Source of the DNA: Cupriavidus taiwanensis
Lineage (GTDB): Bacteria > Pseudomonadota > Gammaproteobacteria > Burkholderiales > Burkholderiaceae
Direction: 5' to 3'
Length of the DNA stretch: 64,000 nucleotides
NCBI RefSeq assembly: GCF_900249755.1
Contig: NZ_LT976853.1
Location: 2,267,274-2,331,273 of the forward strand
Part shown: positions 1 through 9,213 of the stretch, piece after piece
Numbering within the stretch: position 1 is the stretch's first letter
Layout: each line of letters starts with the position of its first letter
Notes under the pieces: model-generated
Seen by the model: only the letters and a program-made list of their open reading frames with translations
Told to the model about the DNA's origin: nothing
The model's database searches: none
Program-made: the position numbers and the translations under genes

Positions 1-151
1 CCGACAGCTTCACGTCGAACTCGAACATCCGGTAGCCAAAGCCGGCGCCGTGGCGGAACGCGGCCAGCGTGTTTTCCGGCGCCAGCTTGCCGGCGCCGCG
101 GTGGGCGATGTGGCTGGGGTAGCGCCAGACGAAGTCAGTCGCAGTGGTCAT
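1..151 (-). CDS. ugpQ: Glycerophosphodiester phosphodiesterase UgpQ (N-terminal part, runs off the window)
   Basis: Only the first 50 codons are inside the window. They contain the GDPD family start: a His-Arg-Gly motif at residues 17-19 followed by APENTLAAF, and the EFDVK acidic metal-binding motif at 44-48. The enzyme hydrolyses glycerophosphodiesters to an alcohol and glycerol-3-phosphate. The ATG lies 1 nt after the ugpC stop, so it is the last gene of the ugpBAECQ operon, where it can process deacylated phospholipids taken up by the transporter. No signal peptide is visible, which fits a cytoplasmic UgpQ-type enzyme. The 3' end is outside the window. Confidence 0.9.
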   Translation of the reverse strand, partial: MTTATDFVWRYPSHIAHRGAGKLAPENTLAAFRHGAGFGYRMFEFDVKLS

Positions 152-152
152 G

Positions 153-1253
<1,101 letters not shown>

Positions 1254-1263
1254 TGTGTTCCGC

Positions 1264-2112
1264 TTATTTCTCGGTTTCGACCAGGCCCTTGACGAACCAC
1301 TTCTGCATCAGCACCACCACCACCGCGGGCGGGATCATCGCCAGCATCACCGTCGCCATCACCAGGTTCCAGTCGGTGGCGGCATCGCCCGAGCGCGAGA
1401 TCATCTGCGTCACCCCCACCACCACCGGCGTCATCGACTTCTGCGTGGTGATCAGCAGCGGCCACAGGTACTGGTTCCAGCCGTAGATGAACTGGATCAC
1501 GAACAGCGCCGCGATGCTGGTGCGCGACAGCGGCAGCACCACGTCCCAGAAGAAACGCAGCGGCCCGGCGCCGTCGATGCGCGCGGCCTCGGCCAGCTCG
1601 TCGGGAATGGTCAGGAAGAACTGGCGGAACAGGAAGGTGGCGGTGGCCGACGCGATGATCGGAATGGTCAGCCCGAAATAACTGTCGAGCAGCCCGAGGT
1701 CCGACACCACCTTGTAGGTCGGCAGGATGCGCACCTCCACCGGCAGCATCAGCGTGATGAAGATCAGCCAGAAGAAGGTCTTGCGCAGCGGGAACTTGAA
1801 ATAGACGATGGCAAAGGCCGAGATGATCGAGATCGCGATCTTGCCCAGCGCAATGCCCAGCGCCATGATCAGGCTGTTCTTCATCATGGTCGAGACCGGC
1901 GAGGCGGCCTCGCCCACGCCCTGGAACAGCACGGTGCGATAGTTGTCGATCAGGTGGCTGCCCGGGATCAGCGTCATCGGCGCGTCCAGCACCTCTTCGG
2001 CGGTCAGCGTCGACGCGACGAAGGTCAGGTACACCGGGAACACCACCACCACGATGCCGAGGATCAGCACCACATGGGTCAGGAAATCAAGGAAAGGACG
2101 TCGTTCTACCAT
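1264..2112 (-). CDS. ugpE: sn-glycerol-3-phosphate ABC transporter permease UgpE
   Basis: 282 residues with a first hydrophobic segment at about 11-35 and five further membrane-spanning stretches. The EAA loop that docks to the ATPase is visible as EAARIDGAG near residues 175-183. It belongs to the binding-protein-dependent inner-membrane permease family and forms the channel with UgpA. The ATG lies 11 nt after the ugpA stop, consistent with co-transcription. Confidence 0.94.
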   Translation of the reverse strand: MVERRPFLDFLTHVVLILGIVVVVFPVYLTFVASTLTAEEVLDAPMTLIPGSHLIDNYRTVLFQGVGEAASPVSTMMKNSLIMALGIALGKIAISIISAFAIVYFKFPLRKTFFWLIFITLMLPVEVRILPTYKVVSDLGLLDSYFGLTIPIIASATATFLFRQFFLTIPDELAEAARIDGAGPLRFFWDVVLPLSRTSIAALFVIQFIYGWNQYLWPLLITTQKSMTPVVVGVTQMISRSGDAATDWNLVMATVMLAMIPPAVVVVLMQKWFVKGLVETEK

Positions 2113-2123
2113 GGCTGCCTCTG

Positions 2124-3005
2124 TCAGTACTGGACCTTGCGCTCGACGTAGCGGAACTGCACCACGGTCAGCGCGATCACGATCACCATCAGCACCACCG
2201 ACTGCGCGGCCGAGCCACCGATGTCCATGCCGCGGAAGCCGTCATGGAAGACCTTGTAGACCAGCGTGTTGGTCGAATTGAACGGCCCGCCGTGCGTCAC
2301 TGCGTCGATGATGGCGAAGGTGTCGAAGAACGCGTAGACCACGTTGATCACCATCAGGAAAAACGTCGTCGGCGACAGCAGCGGGAAGATGATCGACCAG
2401 AAGCGGCGCCACGGCCCCGCGCCGTCGATGGCGGCGGCCTCGATCAGCGAGCGCGGGATGCTCTGCAGCCCGGCCAGGAAAAACAGGAAGTTGTAGCTGA
2501 TCTGCTTCCAGGCCGCGGCCAGCACCACCAGCAGCAAGGCCTGGTTGCCGTTGAGCAGGAAGTTCCATTCGACGCCCAGCTTGCGCAGCGCAAACGACAC
2601 CACGCCCAGCGTGGGGTTGAACATGAACATCCACAACACGCCCGCCACCGCCGGGGCCACCGCATACGGCCAGATCAGCAGGGTCTTGTAGCCCACCGCG
2701 CCGCGAATTACGCGGTCGGCGAAATAGGCCAGCGCCAGCGCAGTGGTCAGCCCCACCACCGTCACGCCCAGGGCAAAGATGGCGGTGACCTGGAACGACT
2801 CGACATAGAGCGGGTCGTTCCACAGCATGCGAAAGTTGTCCAGGCCGACGAATTCCAGGTTGATGCCGAAGGCATCCTGCTGCAGCATCGACTGGTACAG
2901 GGCCTGCCCGGCGGGCAGGAAGAAGAAGATCAGCGTGATTGCGATCTGCGGCAACACCAGCAGATACGGCAGCCACGGCGAGCGGAACACGACGCGTTTT
3001 TCCAT
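2124..3005 (-). CDS. ugpA: sn-glycerol-3-phosphate ABC transporter permease UgpA
   Basis: 293-residue inner-membrane permease with about six hydrophobic segments and an EAA loop ([15 protein letters not shown]). The frame stays open upstream to about 3104, but the ATG at 3003-3005 gives [16 protein letters not shown], the usual N-terminus of UgpA-type permeases, with the first membrane segment right behind it. It pairs with UgpE. A perfect 14-bp stem-loop lies between ugpB and this gene, so the binding protein is probably made in excess over the permeases. Confidence 0.93.
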   Translation of the reverse strand: MEKRVVFRSPWLPYLLVLPQIAITLIFFFLPAGQALYQSMLQQDAFGINLEFVGLDNFRMLWNDPLYVESFQVTAIFALGVTVVGLTTALALAYFADRVIRGAVGYKTLLIWPYAVAPAVAGVLWMFMFNPTLGVVSFALRKLGVEWNFLLNGNQALLLVVLAAAWKQISYNFLFFLAGLQSIPRSLIEAAAIDGAGPWRRFWSIIFPLLSPTTFFLMVINVVYAFFDTFAIIDAVTHGGPFNSTNTLVYKVFHDGFRGMDIGGSAAQSVVLMVIVIALTVVQFRYVERKVQY

Positions 3006-3101
3006 GAACGGCTTCCGGCGGATGCCGCGGATGGCGGCATCGGACAAGGTACGGATGAGGTACGAAGTGGCGGGCGGCCCGGATCGGTGCCGGCCACAAA
3101 G

Positions 3102-3134
3102 CAAGCGGGCGGCGGTTTCGCCGCCGCCCGCTTG
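3102..3134 (-). terminator. Intercistronic stem-loop between ugpB and ugpA
   Basis: Arms 3102-3115 and 3121-3134 are perfectly complementary over 14 bp (CAAGCGGGCGGCGG) around a 5-nt loop. It lies between the ugpB stop and the ugpA start. In the direction of transcription it is followed by CTTTGTGG, not a long T tract. It is therefore more likely an mRNA 3'-end stabiliser or partial attenuator than a full terminator, as seen in other operons where the periplasmic binding protein must outnumber the membrane components. Confidence 0.7.
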
Positions 3135-3165
3135 TTACGTCAGCCTGCTGGCAAGGCCCGGCGCC

Positions 3166-4482
3166 TTATTCGCGCGCGGTCTTCTGGAAACGCTCGAGCA
3201 GGTCGTTGCCACGGGCCACGGCCGAGTCCAGCGCCGCCTTGGGCTCCTTCTTGCCGGCCCAGACCGCTTCCAGTTCCTCGTCGACCACGGTGCGGATCTG
3301 CACCATATTGCCCAGGCGCACGCCGCGCGACTTGTCGGTGGTCTTGACCACCATCTGCTGCACCGACACGTCGGCACCCGGGTTCTTGTCGTAGAAGCCC
3401 GACTTCCTGGTCATCTCGTAGGCGGCCATCGTCACCGGCAGGTAGCCGGTGGCCTGGTGCCAGTCAGACTGGATCTCCGGGCGCGACAGGAAACTGAAGA
3501 ACCTGGCGACGCCCTTGTACTCTTCGGCCTTCTTGCCGCCCATCACCCACAGCGACGCGCCGCCGATGATGGTGTTCTGCGGGGCGCCCTGCACGTCCGG
3601 GTAGTACGGCAGCTGCGCCACCGCGAACGCGAACTTGGCGTTCTTGCGCACATTGGCCAGCGTCGCCGACGAGCCGGTGAACATGGCGCACTCGCCGTTA
3701 TAGAACTTGGCCTGCGATTCGGCCTTGCGCCCGCCGTAGCTGAAATAGCCCTTCTTCACCATGTCCTGCAGGTTGGCGATGTGCTTGACGTGCAGCGGGC
3801 TGTTGAAGATCAGGCGCGTATCGGTGCCGCCGAAGCCGTTGTTCTTGGTGGCGTAGAGCGTGTTGTGCCAGGCCGAGAAGCTTTCCAGGTGGACCCAGCC
3901 CTGCCAGTCGGTGGTATAGGCGCAGTTGGTGCCCGAGGCCTTGAGCTTGGCCGAGTACTGCATCACCTCCGGCCAGGTCTTGGGCGGCTTTTCCGGATCC
4001 AGGCCCGCCTTCTTGAAGGCGTCCTTGTTGTAGTAGAACACCGTGGTCGAGCTGTTGAACGGGAACGACAGCATCTCGCCCTTGGACGAGGTGTAGTAGC
4101 CCGCCACGGCGGGGATGTAGGCCTTCTGGTCGAACTTCTCGCCGGCGTCCTTCATCACCGTCGACACCGGCTTGATCGCGCCCTTGGCGCTCATCATGGT
4201 GGCGGTACCGACCTCGAACACCTGCAGGATCGCCGGCGCGCCGCCGGCGCGGAAGGCGGCGATGCCCGCCGCCAGGGTCTCGTCGTAATTGCCCTTGTTG
4301 ACCGGCACCACCTTGTATTCGGACTGGCTGGCGTTGAACTTGTTGGCGATCTCGTTCACCTTGTCGTTCAGCGCGCCCTGCATGGCGTGCCACCACTGGA
4401 TTTCAACGGCGGCGTGCGCGCTGCCGGCCCCGGTCAGGGCAGCCAGCGCGGCGAGTTTGAGCACAGTACGGGATACGGACAT
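3166..4482 (-). CDS. ugpB: sn-glycerol-3-phosphate periplasmic binding protein UgpB
   Basis: 438 residues, matching the usual UgpB length. An N-terminal signal peptide of about 24 residues ends in SAHA before [10 protein letters not shown], a typical UgpB mature start. The body is a family 1 extracellular solute-binding protein. It captures glycerol-3-phosphate (and in some species glycerophosphodiesters) in the periplasm for UgpAEC. The start is preceded by a strong AAGGAGG ribosome site. First gene of ugpBAECQ; a Pho-box-like array lies about 45-70 bp upstream. Confidence 0.95.
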   Translation of the reverse strand: MSVSRTVLKLAALAALTGAGSAHAAVEIQWWHAMQGALNDKVNEIANKFNASQSEYKVVPVNKGNYDETLAAGIAAFRAGGAPAILQVFEVGTATMMSAKGAIKPVSTVMKDAGEKFDQKAYIPAVAGYYTSSKGEMLSFPFNSSTTVFYYNKDAFKKAGLDPEKPPKTWPEVMQYSAKLKASGTNCAYTTDWQGWVHLESFSAWHNTLYATKNNGFGGTDTRLIFNSPLHVKHIANLQDMVKKGYFSYGGRKAESQAKFYNGECAMFTGSSATLANVRKNAKFAFAVAQLPYYPDVQGAPQNTIIGGASLWVMGGKKAEEYKGVARFFSFLSRPEIQSDWHQATGYLPVTMAAYEMTRKSGFYDKNPGADVSVQQMVVKTTDKSRGVRLGNMVQIRTVVDEELEAVWAGKKEPKAALDSAVARGNDLLERFQKTARE

Positions 4483-4525
4483 CGGGCCCCTCCTTGGGTC
4501 TGTCTTGTTGCGGTCAGTCGAAAAT

Positions 4526-4553
4526 CCGACAGCATGTGATTGTTTTGTGACAG
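4526..4553 (-). promoter_or_regulatory. Pho-box-like PhoB binding array upstream of ugpB
   Basis: Read on the minus strand, three tandem heptamers occur: CTGTCAC (4553-4547), CAATCAC (4542-4536) and CTGTCGG (4532-4526). Their starts are 11 and 10 nt apart, and AAAA separates the first two. The PhoB consensus is two CTGTCAT-like heptamers 11 nt apart with an A/T-rich 4-nt spacer, so units 1 and 2 match well. Known ugp operons belong to the Pho regulon, which supports the reading. PhoB control here is inferred. Confidence 0.7.
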
Positions 4554-4663
4554 CGGCATGTTACGCCCGTCGCACCCGCGCAAGCAAATCAGCAGATTCA
4601 CCAGTATGGCCGGTCCGCGGCATTTTGCAGTGCAATAAACGAATTTGGCCGCAGATCCACGGT

Positions 4664-4669
4664 TACAAT
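4664..4669 (+). promoter_or_regulatory. -10 element TACAAT of the HAD phosphatase gene
   Basis: TACAAT lies 8 nt before the ATG at 4678, so transcription should begin within a base or two of the start codon. No good -35 hexamer is seen at the standard distance. No Shine-Dalgarno sequence precedes the ATG, consistent with a leaderless mRNA. Confidence 0.5.
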
Positions 4670-4677
4670 GGCCCGCC

Positions 4678-5469
4678 ATGCAATCCCTGAACAAGCTCCC
4701 TGATACCGCGCTGCGCAATGTGCGCGGCGTGCTGACCGACATCGACGGCACCCTGACCACCGACGGGCGGCTGCCGGCCTCGACCTACCTGGCCCTCGAC
4801 GGCCTGCGCCGGGCCGGCCTGCATGTGATCCCGGTCACCGGGCGCTGCATCGCCTGGGCCGAGATCCTGACGCGGCTGTGGCCGGTCGATGCCATCATCG
4901 GTGAGAACGGTGCGTTCTACTCGCACCTGCACCATGGCCGGCTGCAGACCCGATTCCTTGACGATGCCGCGACGCGCGCGCGCAACCTGGAGCGCATCCA
5001 GGCGCTGGGCCAGCGCATCCTGCGCGAAGTGCCCGGCTGCGCGCTGGCCTCGGACCAGGCCTGGCATGCCGCCGACCTGGCCATCGACCATGCCGAAGAC
5101 GTCGTGCCGCTGCCCGAAGACGCCGTGGCGCGCATCGCGGCGCTGATGCGCGAGGCCGGCATGACCGCCACCGTCAGCTCGATCCACGTCAACGGCTGGT
5201 TCGGCCAGCATGACAAGCTGTCGATGAGCAAACTGTGCGTGGCCGAGCTGCTGGGCGAGGACCTGGATGCGCAGCGCGACCAGTGGCTGTTTATCGGCGA
5301 CTCGGCCAACGATGCCAGCATGTTTGCGCATTTCCCGCTGTCGGTCGGCGTGGCCAATGTGCGCGAGATCCTGCCGCAGCTGCCGGTGCCGCCCGCCTAC
5401 ATCACCGCGGCCGCGGGCGGCGAGGGTTTTGCGGAAATGGCGCAGCGACTGATTGAAGCGCGCGGCTAG
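4678..5469 (+). CDS. HAD-superfamily (subfamily IIB, Cof-like) phosphatase
   Basis: 263 residues. HAD motif I is DIDGTLT (nucleophile Asp21, general acid Asp23), motif II is PVTG near residue 57, and the C-terminal motif is FIGDSANDASMF, the GDxxND signature. A cap domain lies between motifs II and III, as in subfamily IIB sugar-phosphate phosphatases. Substrate unknown. It is transcribed divergently from ugpB across a 195-bp gap that holds the Pho-box-like array. The ATG at 4678 places motif I near the N-terminus as usual; an upstream in-frame extension to 4645 would overlap the promoter. Confidence 0.85.
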   Translation: MQSLNKLPDTALRNVRGVLTDIDGTLTTDGRLPASTYLALDGLRRAGLHVIPVTGRCIAWAEILTRLWPVDAIIGENGAFYSHLHHGRLQTRFLDDAATRARNLERIQALGQRILREVPGCALASDQAWHAADLAIDHAEDVVPLPEDAVARIAALMREAGMTATVSSIHVNGWFGQHDKLSMSKLCVAELLGEDLDAQRDQWLFIGDSANDASMFAHFPLSVGVANVREILPQLPVPPAYITAAAGGEGFAEMAQRLIEARG

Positions 5470-5491
5470 TGCCGCGGCATTTGGGAGATTG

Positions 5492-5620
5492 ACTCCCTCC
5501 CCCAATTGCGGGAGAGGGTTGGGGTGAGGGCCGGAGCGCCGACGAAGTCAAGCCCGCGGTATGCCACCGCCCTGCCCTCACCCCCGGCCCCTCTCCCGCA
5601 CGCGGGAGAGGGGAGCAAAC
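5492..5620. repeat. REP-like dispersed repeat, copy A
   Basis: A 129-bp element present a second time in the same orientation at 60737-60865, with roughly 90 percent identity by eye. Each end carries a short hairpin built on CTCTCCCGC/GCGGGAGAG, and the inner flanks GGGGTGAGGGCC and CCCTCACCCC pair with each other. A small middle hairpin is GCGGT-ATGCC-ACCGC. In this copy the left outer hairpin is degraded (CCCCCAATTGCGGGAG). It sits between the convergent 3' ends of the HAD gene and ntrC. No RAYT-type transposase is in the window. Confidence 0.85.
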
Positions 5621-5664
5621 AATGGGCGTCGGCCAAGGCAGTCGCGCACTGGCTGCCCTGCGCC

Positions 5665-7221
5665 TCAGTCGAAGCCCAGCTCCTGCAGCTTGCGCGTAAT
5701 GGTGTTGCGCCCGATCCCGAGCCGGGTCGCGGCTTCGACGCGGCGGCCGCGCGTGACGCCCAGCGCGGCTTCCAGCACCGCTTTTTCGAAGCGGCGCGTC
5801 AGCAGGTCCATCACTTCGGGCTGGCCGGATTCGAGCATGGCGCGCGCCTCGCCGGCGAGCAGGCTTTCCCATCCGGCAGACACGGCGGCCGGGACCGGCG
5901 CCACCGACGGGGCCGGCGCGATCCGGACCGCCGTGGCCGTGTCGGCCTCGGCCACCACCGGCACCGCAAACCCGCCATAGTCGGCCGGTTCCTGGCCGCC
6001 TTCGTACTCGGCCACGCGCAGTTCGGGCGCGCGCTCGGGCCGCGGCGCATTGACCGGCTCGCTGGTGCCCGCTTCCAGCATCTCGCGCGGCAGGTCCTTG
6101 ACCTCGATGGTCTGCGCCGGCGCCATCACGGTCAGCCAGTTGCACAGGTTTTCCAGCTGGCGCACGTTGCCGGGGAATGGCAGCGTGCTGACATAGGCCA
6201 GCGCATCGTCCGACATGCGCTTGGGCTCGACGCCAAGCTCCTTGGCACTCTTCTGCAGGAAATGGCGCGCCAGCAGCGTGATGTCCTCGGGCCGCTCGCG
6301 CAGCGGCGGCAGGCGCAGCCGGATCACGTTCAGGCGGTGGAACAAGTCCTCGCGGAACAGCCCTTCCTTGACGCGCAGCTCCAGGTTCTGGTGGGTGGCG
6401 GCAATCACGCGCACATTGGCGCGCAAGGGGTTGTGGCCGCCGACGCGATAGAAGTTGCCGTCGGACAGCACGCGCAGCAGCCGGGTCTGCAGGTCGAACG
6501 GCATGTCGCCGATTTCGTCGAGAAACAGCGTGCCGCCCTCGGCCTGCTCGAAGCGTCCGCGCCGCATGGTCTGGGCACCGGTAAAGGCGCCGCGCTCATG
6601 GCCGAACAGTTCGGATTCGAGCAGGTCCTTCGGGATCGCCGCGGTATTGAGCGCGATAAACGGGCCGTTGGCGCGCGGGCTGTGCTTGTGCAGGGCGCGC
6701 GCGACCAGTTCCTTGCCGGTGCCGGACTCGCCGGTGATCATCACCGTGACGTTGGATTGCGACAGCCGGCCGATGGCGCGGAACACGTCCTGCATCGCCG
6801 GCGCCTGGCCGAGGATCTCGGGCGCGTCGACCAGGCGGTCTTCCAGTTCTTCCTCGCGCAGGCTTTCTTCGAGCGCGCGGCGAATCAGCTCGACCGCCTT
6901 GTCGACATCGAACGGCTTGGCCAGGTATTCGAAGGCGCCGCCCTGGAACGCCGCCACCGCGCTGTCCAGGTCGGAGTAGGCCGTCATCACGATGACCGGC
7001 AGCCCGGGGTGCCGCGCCTTGATTGCCTGCAGCAGGTCCAGGCCAGAACCGCCGGGCATGCGGATGTCCGAGATCAGCACCTGCGGCTGGTCTTCCTCCA
7101 GCGCGGCCAGCGCGTCCCGCACATTGGTGAAGCTGCGCGAGAGCAGGCTTTCACGGGCCAGGGCCTTTTCCAGGACCCAGCGGATTGATTGATCGTCGTC
7201 GACTATCCAGATCGGCTTCAT
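5665..7221 (-). CDS. ntrC: Nitrogen regulation response regulator NtrC (sigma-54 activator)
   Basis: 518 residues in three parts. The receiver (1-120) has phospho-acceptor Asp52 in LISDIRMPG. The AAA+ sigma-54 activation domain has Walker A GESGTGKE, a GAFTGA loop that contacts sigma-54, and GTLFLDEIGDMP as Walker B. The C-terminal Fis-type helix-turn-helix is at about 480-515 (RRVEAATRLGIGRNTITRKL). Phosphorylated by NtrB under nitrogen limitation, it activates sigma-54 promoters such as the one found here upstream of glnA. It lies 85 nt downstream of ntrB on the same strand. A linker of about 90 residues between AAA+ and HTH is Ala/Pro-rich. Confidence 0.96.
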   Translation of the reverse strand: MKPIWIVDDDQSIRWVLEKALARESLLSRSFTNVRDALAALEEDQPQVLISDIRMPGGSGLDLLQAIKARHPGLPVIVMTAYSDLDSAVAAFQGGAFEYLAKPFDVDKAVELIRRALEESLREEELEDRLVDAPEILGQAPAMQDVFRAIGRLSQSNVTVMITGESGTGKELVARALHKHSPRANGPFIALNTAAIPKDLLESELFGHERGAFTGAQTMRRGRFEQAEGGTLFLDEIGDMPFDLQTRLLRVLSDGNFYRVGGHNPLRANVRVIAATHQNLELRVKEGLFREDLFHRLNVIRLRLPPLRERPEDITLLARHFLQKSAKELGVEPKRMSDDALAYVSTLPFPGNVRQLENLCNWLTVMAPAQTIEVKDLPREMLEAGTSEPVNAPRPERAPELRVAEYEGGQEPADYGGFAVPVVAEADTATAVRIAPAPSVAPVPAAVSAGWESLLAGEARAMLESGQPEVMDLLTRRFEKAVLEAALGVTRGRRVEAATRLGIGRNTITRKLQELGFD

Positions 7222-7306
7222 GTGCGTCGCTTGTCTGCTCGGTGTCAGTTGGTCTTCCGCATGCCCTGGCCACGTCGGTGCACGCGCTTGCGGACGCCGG
7301 CAAAGG

Positions 7307-8485
7307 CTAGTGCAGCGGCAGCAGGATACGGAAGTCGGTACAGCCCGGCCTGCTCTCGCATTCGATCAAGCCCTCGTGCTGCTGCACGAAGGTTTGCGCG
7401 AGTGTGAGACCCAGTCCGCTGCCGCCATCCCTGCCCGATACCAGCGGATAGAAGATGCGTTCGCGGATGTCTTCGGGAATCCCCGGGCCGTTGTCGATCA
7501 CATGCAAGTCCAATGCCAGCTTGAACAAACGCTTGGCAATCGTGACCTGCCGCGCGATGCGCGTGCGCAGCACGATCTGCGCGTCGCCGCGCGCCATGCG
7601 GTCGGCCAGCGCCTGCGCGGCGTTGTGGACGATGTTGAGCACGGCCTGGATCAGCTGCTCCATGTCGCCCTGCAGCTCGGGCAGGCTGGCGTCGTAGTCG
7701 CGCACTATCTCCAGCCCGTTGGGAAACTCGGCCAGCACCACCGAGCGCACGCGCTCGAGCACCTCGTGGATATTCAGGCTCGATACGATATGCGGGTGCC
7801 GGTGCGGCTCGAGCAGTCGGTCGACCAGCGTCTGCAGCCGGTCCGACTCCTTGATGATGACCTGCGTGTATTCGCGCAGCGAGCGCTCGGGCAGCTCGAA
7901 CTCCAGCAGCTGCGCCGCGCCGCGGATGCCGCCCAGCGGGTTCTTGATCTCGTGGGCGAGGTTGCGGATCAGCTCCTTGTTGGCCGAGGTCAGGTCGAGG
8001 ATGCGCTCTTCGCGGTCGCTGCGCACCTTCTGCTCGTTGGGCAGGATCTCGACCACCACGGTGTCGCCGACGGCCTCGAGCGCGGCGATCACCACGTGCA
8101 CGTGGATCGGGTCCTGCAGCGGCGGATGCAGGATCAGGTCCTGCCGGCGCACGTCGAACTGCCGCGTGACCACGGTGTCGAGCATGTTGTGCAGCTCATC
8201 GGATTTGCCGAACAAGTCCGGCAGCGTCAGCTCGACCATGCCCTTGCGCGACACGCCGAAGGTGGCCTCGGCGGCCGGGTTCGCGTAGACCACGCGCAGC
8301 CCCGGCTGGCGCACCAGCAGCACCGGGTTGGCGACCACGTCCAGGCCGGCATGGAACGCCGCCGCGCCGAGGCTCAGCACGCGCGCGCCGGTTTCGGCCG
8401 GCGCCGGGTCGGACGCGGGCGGCTCGGCGCGCGCGCCGTCGGCACTGCCGGCCTTGCGTGACACTCCGCGAATCAGGCGACGCAT
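7307..8485 (-). CDS. ntrB: Nitrogen regulation sensor histidine kinase NtrB (GlnL)
   Basis: 392 residues, soluble, no membrane segments. A PAS-like sensory region (about 40-150) precedes the H-box NLAHEIKNPLGG with phospho-acceptor His178. ATP-binding motifs follow (N-box NIVHNAAQAL, G-box DNGPGIPEDI, then GSGLGLTLAQ). In this family PII binding switches NtrB from kinase to NtrC phosphatase. The gene starts 4 nt after the stop of the DUF4124 gene, so they are probably one transcript with ntrC. Catalytic motifs look intact. Confidence 0.95.
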   Translation of the reverse strand: MRRLIRGVSRKAGSADGARAEPPASDPAPAETGARVLSLGAAAFHAGLDVVANPVLLVRQPGLRVVYANPAAEATFGVSRKGMVELTLPDLFGKSDELHNMLDTVVTRQFDVRRQDLILHPPLQDPIHVHVVIAALEAVGDTVVVEILPNEQKVRSDREERILDLTSANKELIRNLAHEIKNPLGGIRGAAQLLEFELPERSLREYTQVIIKESDRLQTLVDRLLEPHRHPHIVSSLNIHEVLERVRSVVLAEFPNGLEIVRDYDASLPELQGDMEQLIQAVLNIVHNAAQALADRMARGDAQIVLRTRIARQVTIAKRLFKLALDLHVIDNGPGIPEDIRERIFYPLVSGRDGGSGLGLTLAQTFVQQHEGLIECESRPGCTDFRILLPLH

Positions 8486-8489
8486 AAGA

Positions 8490-9023
8490 CTAGTCCTTCA
8501 GGTTGCCAAGCTCGCGCCGCAACGACGCGGCGTTGGCCTCGCTGCGGGCGATGTCGTCGCGCAGCGCCGCGGTGCGGTCGAGGTATTTCTGGTAGTTGCG
8601 CTCGTTGCCCTGGCGCTCCGGCTGGCCGTTGTTGTATTCGGCACGAAGCGCCTGCAGCTTGGCCTCCTCGGCCTGCAGCTCCTGCGTCAGCACGGTACGG
8701 CGCTCGCTGTCGCGGCTGCGCTGGGTGGCGCTGTCCACGCGCGGGAAACTGGTGCTGCCGGTGGTGGCGGCGCTGCTGCCGCTGCCCTTGGCCGGTGCGG
8801 CAATGCGCCCGCCCGGCACGGTCACGACTTCAGGCAGGTTCAGCTTCTTGCAGCCCTTGCCGGCATTGCCGTTGCGGTACTCCGGCACGCCATTGGGACC
8901 GGCGCAGACATAGACATCCGAAGACTGTGCCATGGACGGGCCGGCCCACATCGTCAACGCCAGTGCCGCGGCTGTCACCAGAACGGGGAATCGGCGTCGG
9001 GTTTGGTGCACGAAACGGGGCAT
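8490..9023 (-). CDS. DUF4124-domain periplasmic protein
   Basis: 177 residues. An N-terminal signal peptide (about 1-33, ending in PSMAQ) is followed by a short DUF4124 module with VYVCAGPNGVPEYRN and CKKL. The C-terminal third (about 100-177) is charged, heptad-like and probably coiled coil. The start at 9023 was chosen because the longer upstream frame would place 15 charged residues before the signal peptide. Function unknown. It sits between glnA and ntrB, nearly abutting ntrB (4 nt). This arrangement appears familiar in Burkholderiales, but a link to nitrogen sensing is unproven. Confidence 0.8.
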   Translation of the reverse strand: MPRFVHQTRRRFPVLVTAAALALTMWAGPSMAQSSDVYVCAGPNGVPEYRNGNAGKGCKKLNLPEVVTVPGGRIAAPAKGSGSSAATTGSTSFPRVDSATQRSRDSERRTVLTQELQAEEAKLQALRAEYNNGQPERQGNERNYQKYLDRTAALRDDIARSEANAASLRRELGNLKD

Positions 9024-9115
9024 GGCATGAGTCCGGCGGGCCGTGCGGGAAGAGGCATCCAGGGGCATGGCGTCAGGTTGGAACGGGGTGGGATCGCGGC
9101 AGGATCGGGTTCCCC

Positions 9116-9121
9116 ATTCTA
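9116..9121 (-). promoter_or_regulatory. -10 element TAGAAT upstream of the DUF4124-ntrBC genes
   Basis: The minus strand reads CGCTAGAATGG, a good sigma-70 -10, about 92 nt before the DUF4124 start. It lies between the glnA terminator and the DUF4124 gene. This suggests a constitutive promoter giving basal ntrBC expression independent of the sigma-54 promoter of glnA. No clear -35 was found. Confidence 0.4.
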
Positions 9122-9133
9122 GCGAGCAAAGTC

Positions 9134-9161
9134 AAAAGGGGCAGCCGAGGCCGCCCCTTTG
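9134..9161 (-). terminator. Rho-independent terminator of glnA
   Basis: Arms AAAGGGGCAGCC (9135-9146) and GGCCGCCCCTTT (9149-9160) pair over 12 bp with one mismatch. On the minus strand the stem ends in CCCCTTTTGAC. It lies about 50 nt after the glnA stop, separating glnA from the DUF4124-ntrBC genes. Confidence 0.75.
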
Positions 9162-9213
9162 TGGTGCAACTGTTGCCCGGTCACAACCTGCGTCATGGCC
9201 GGGCAAGGGCCGC

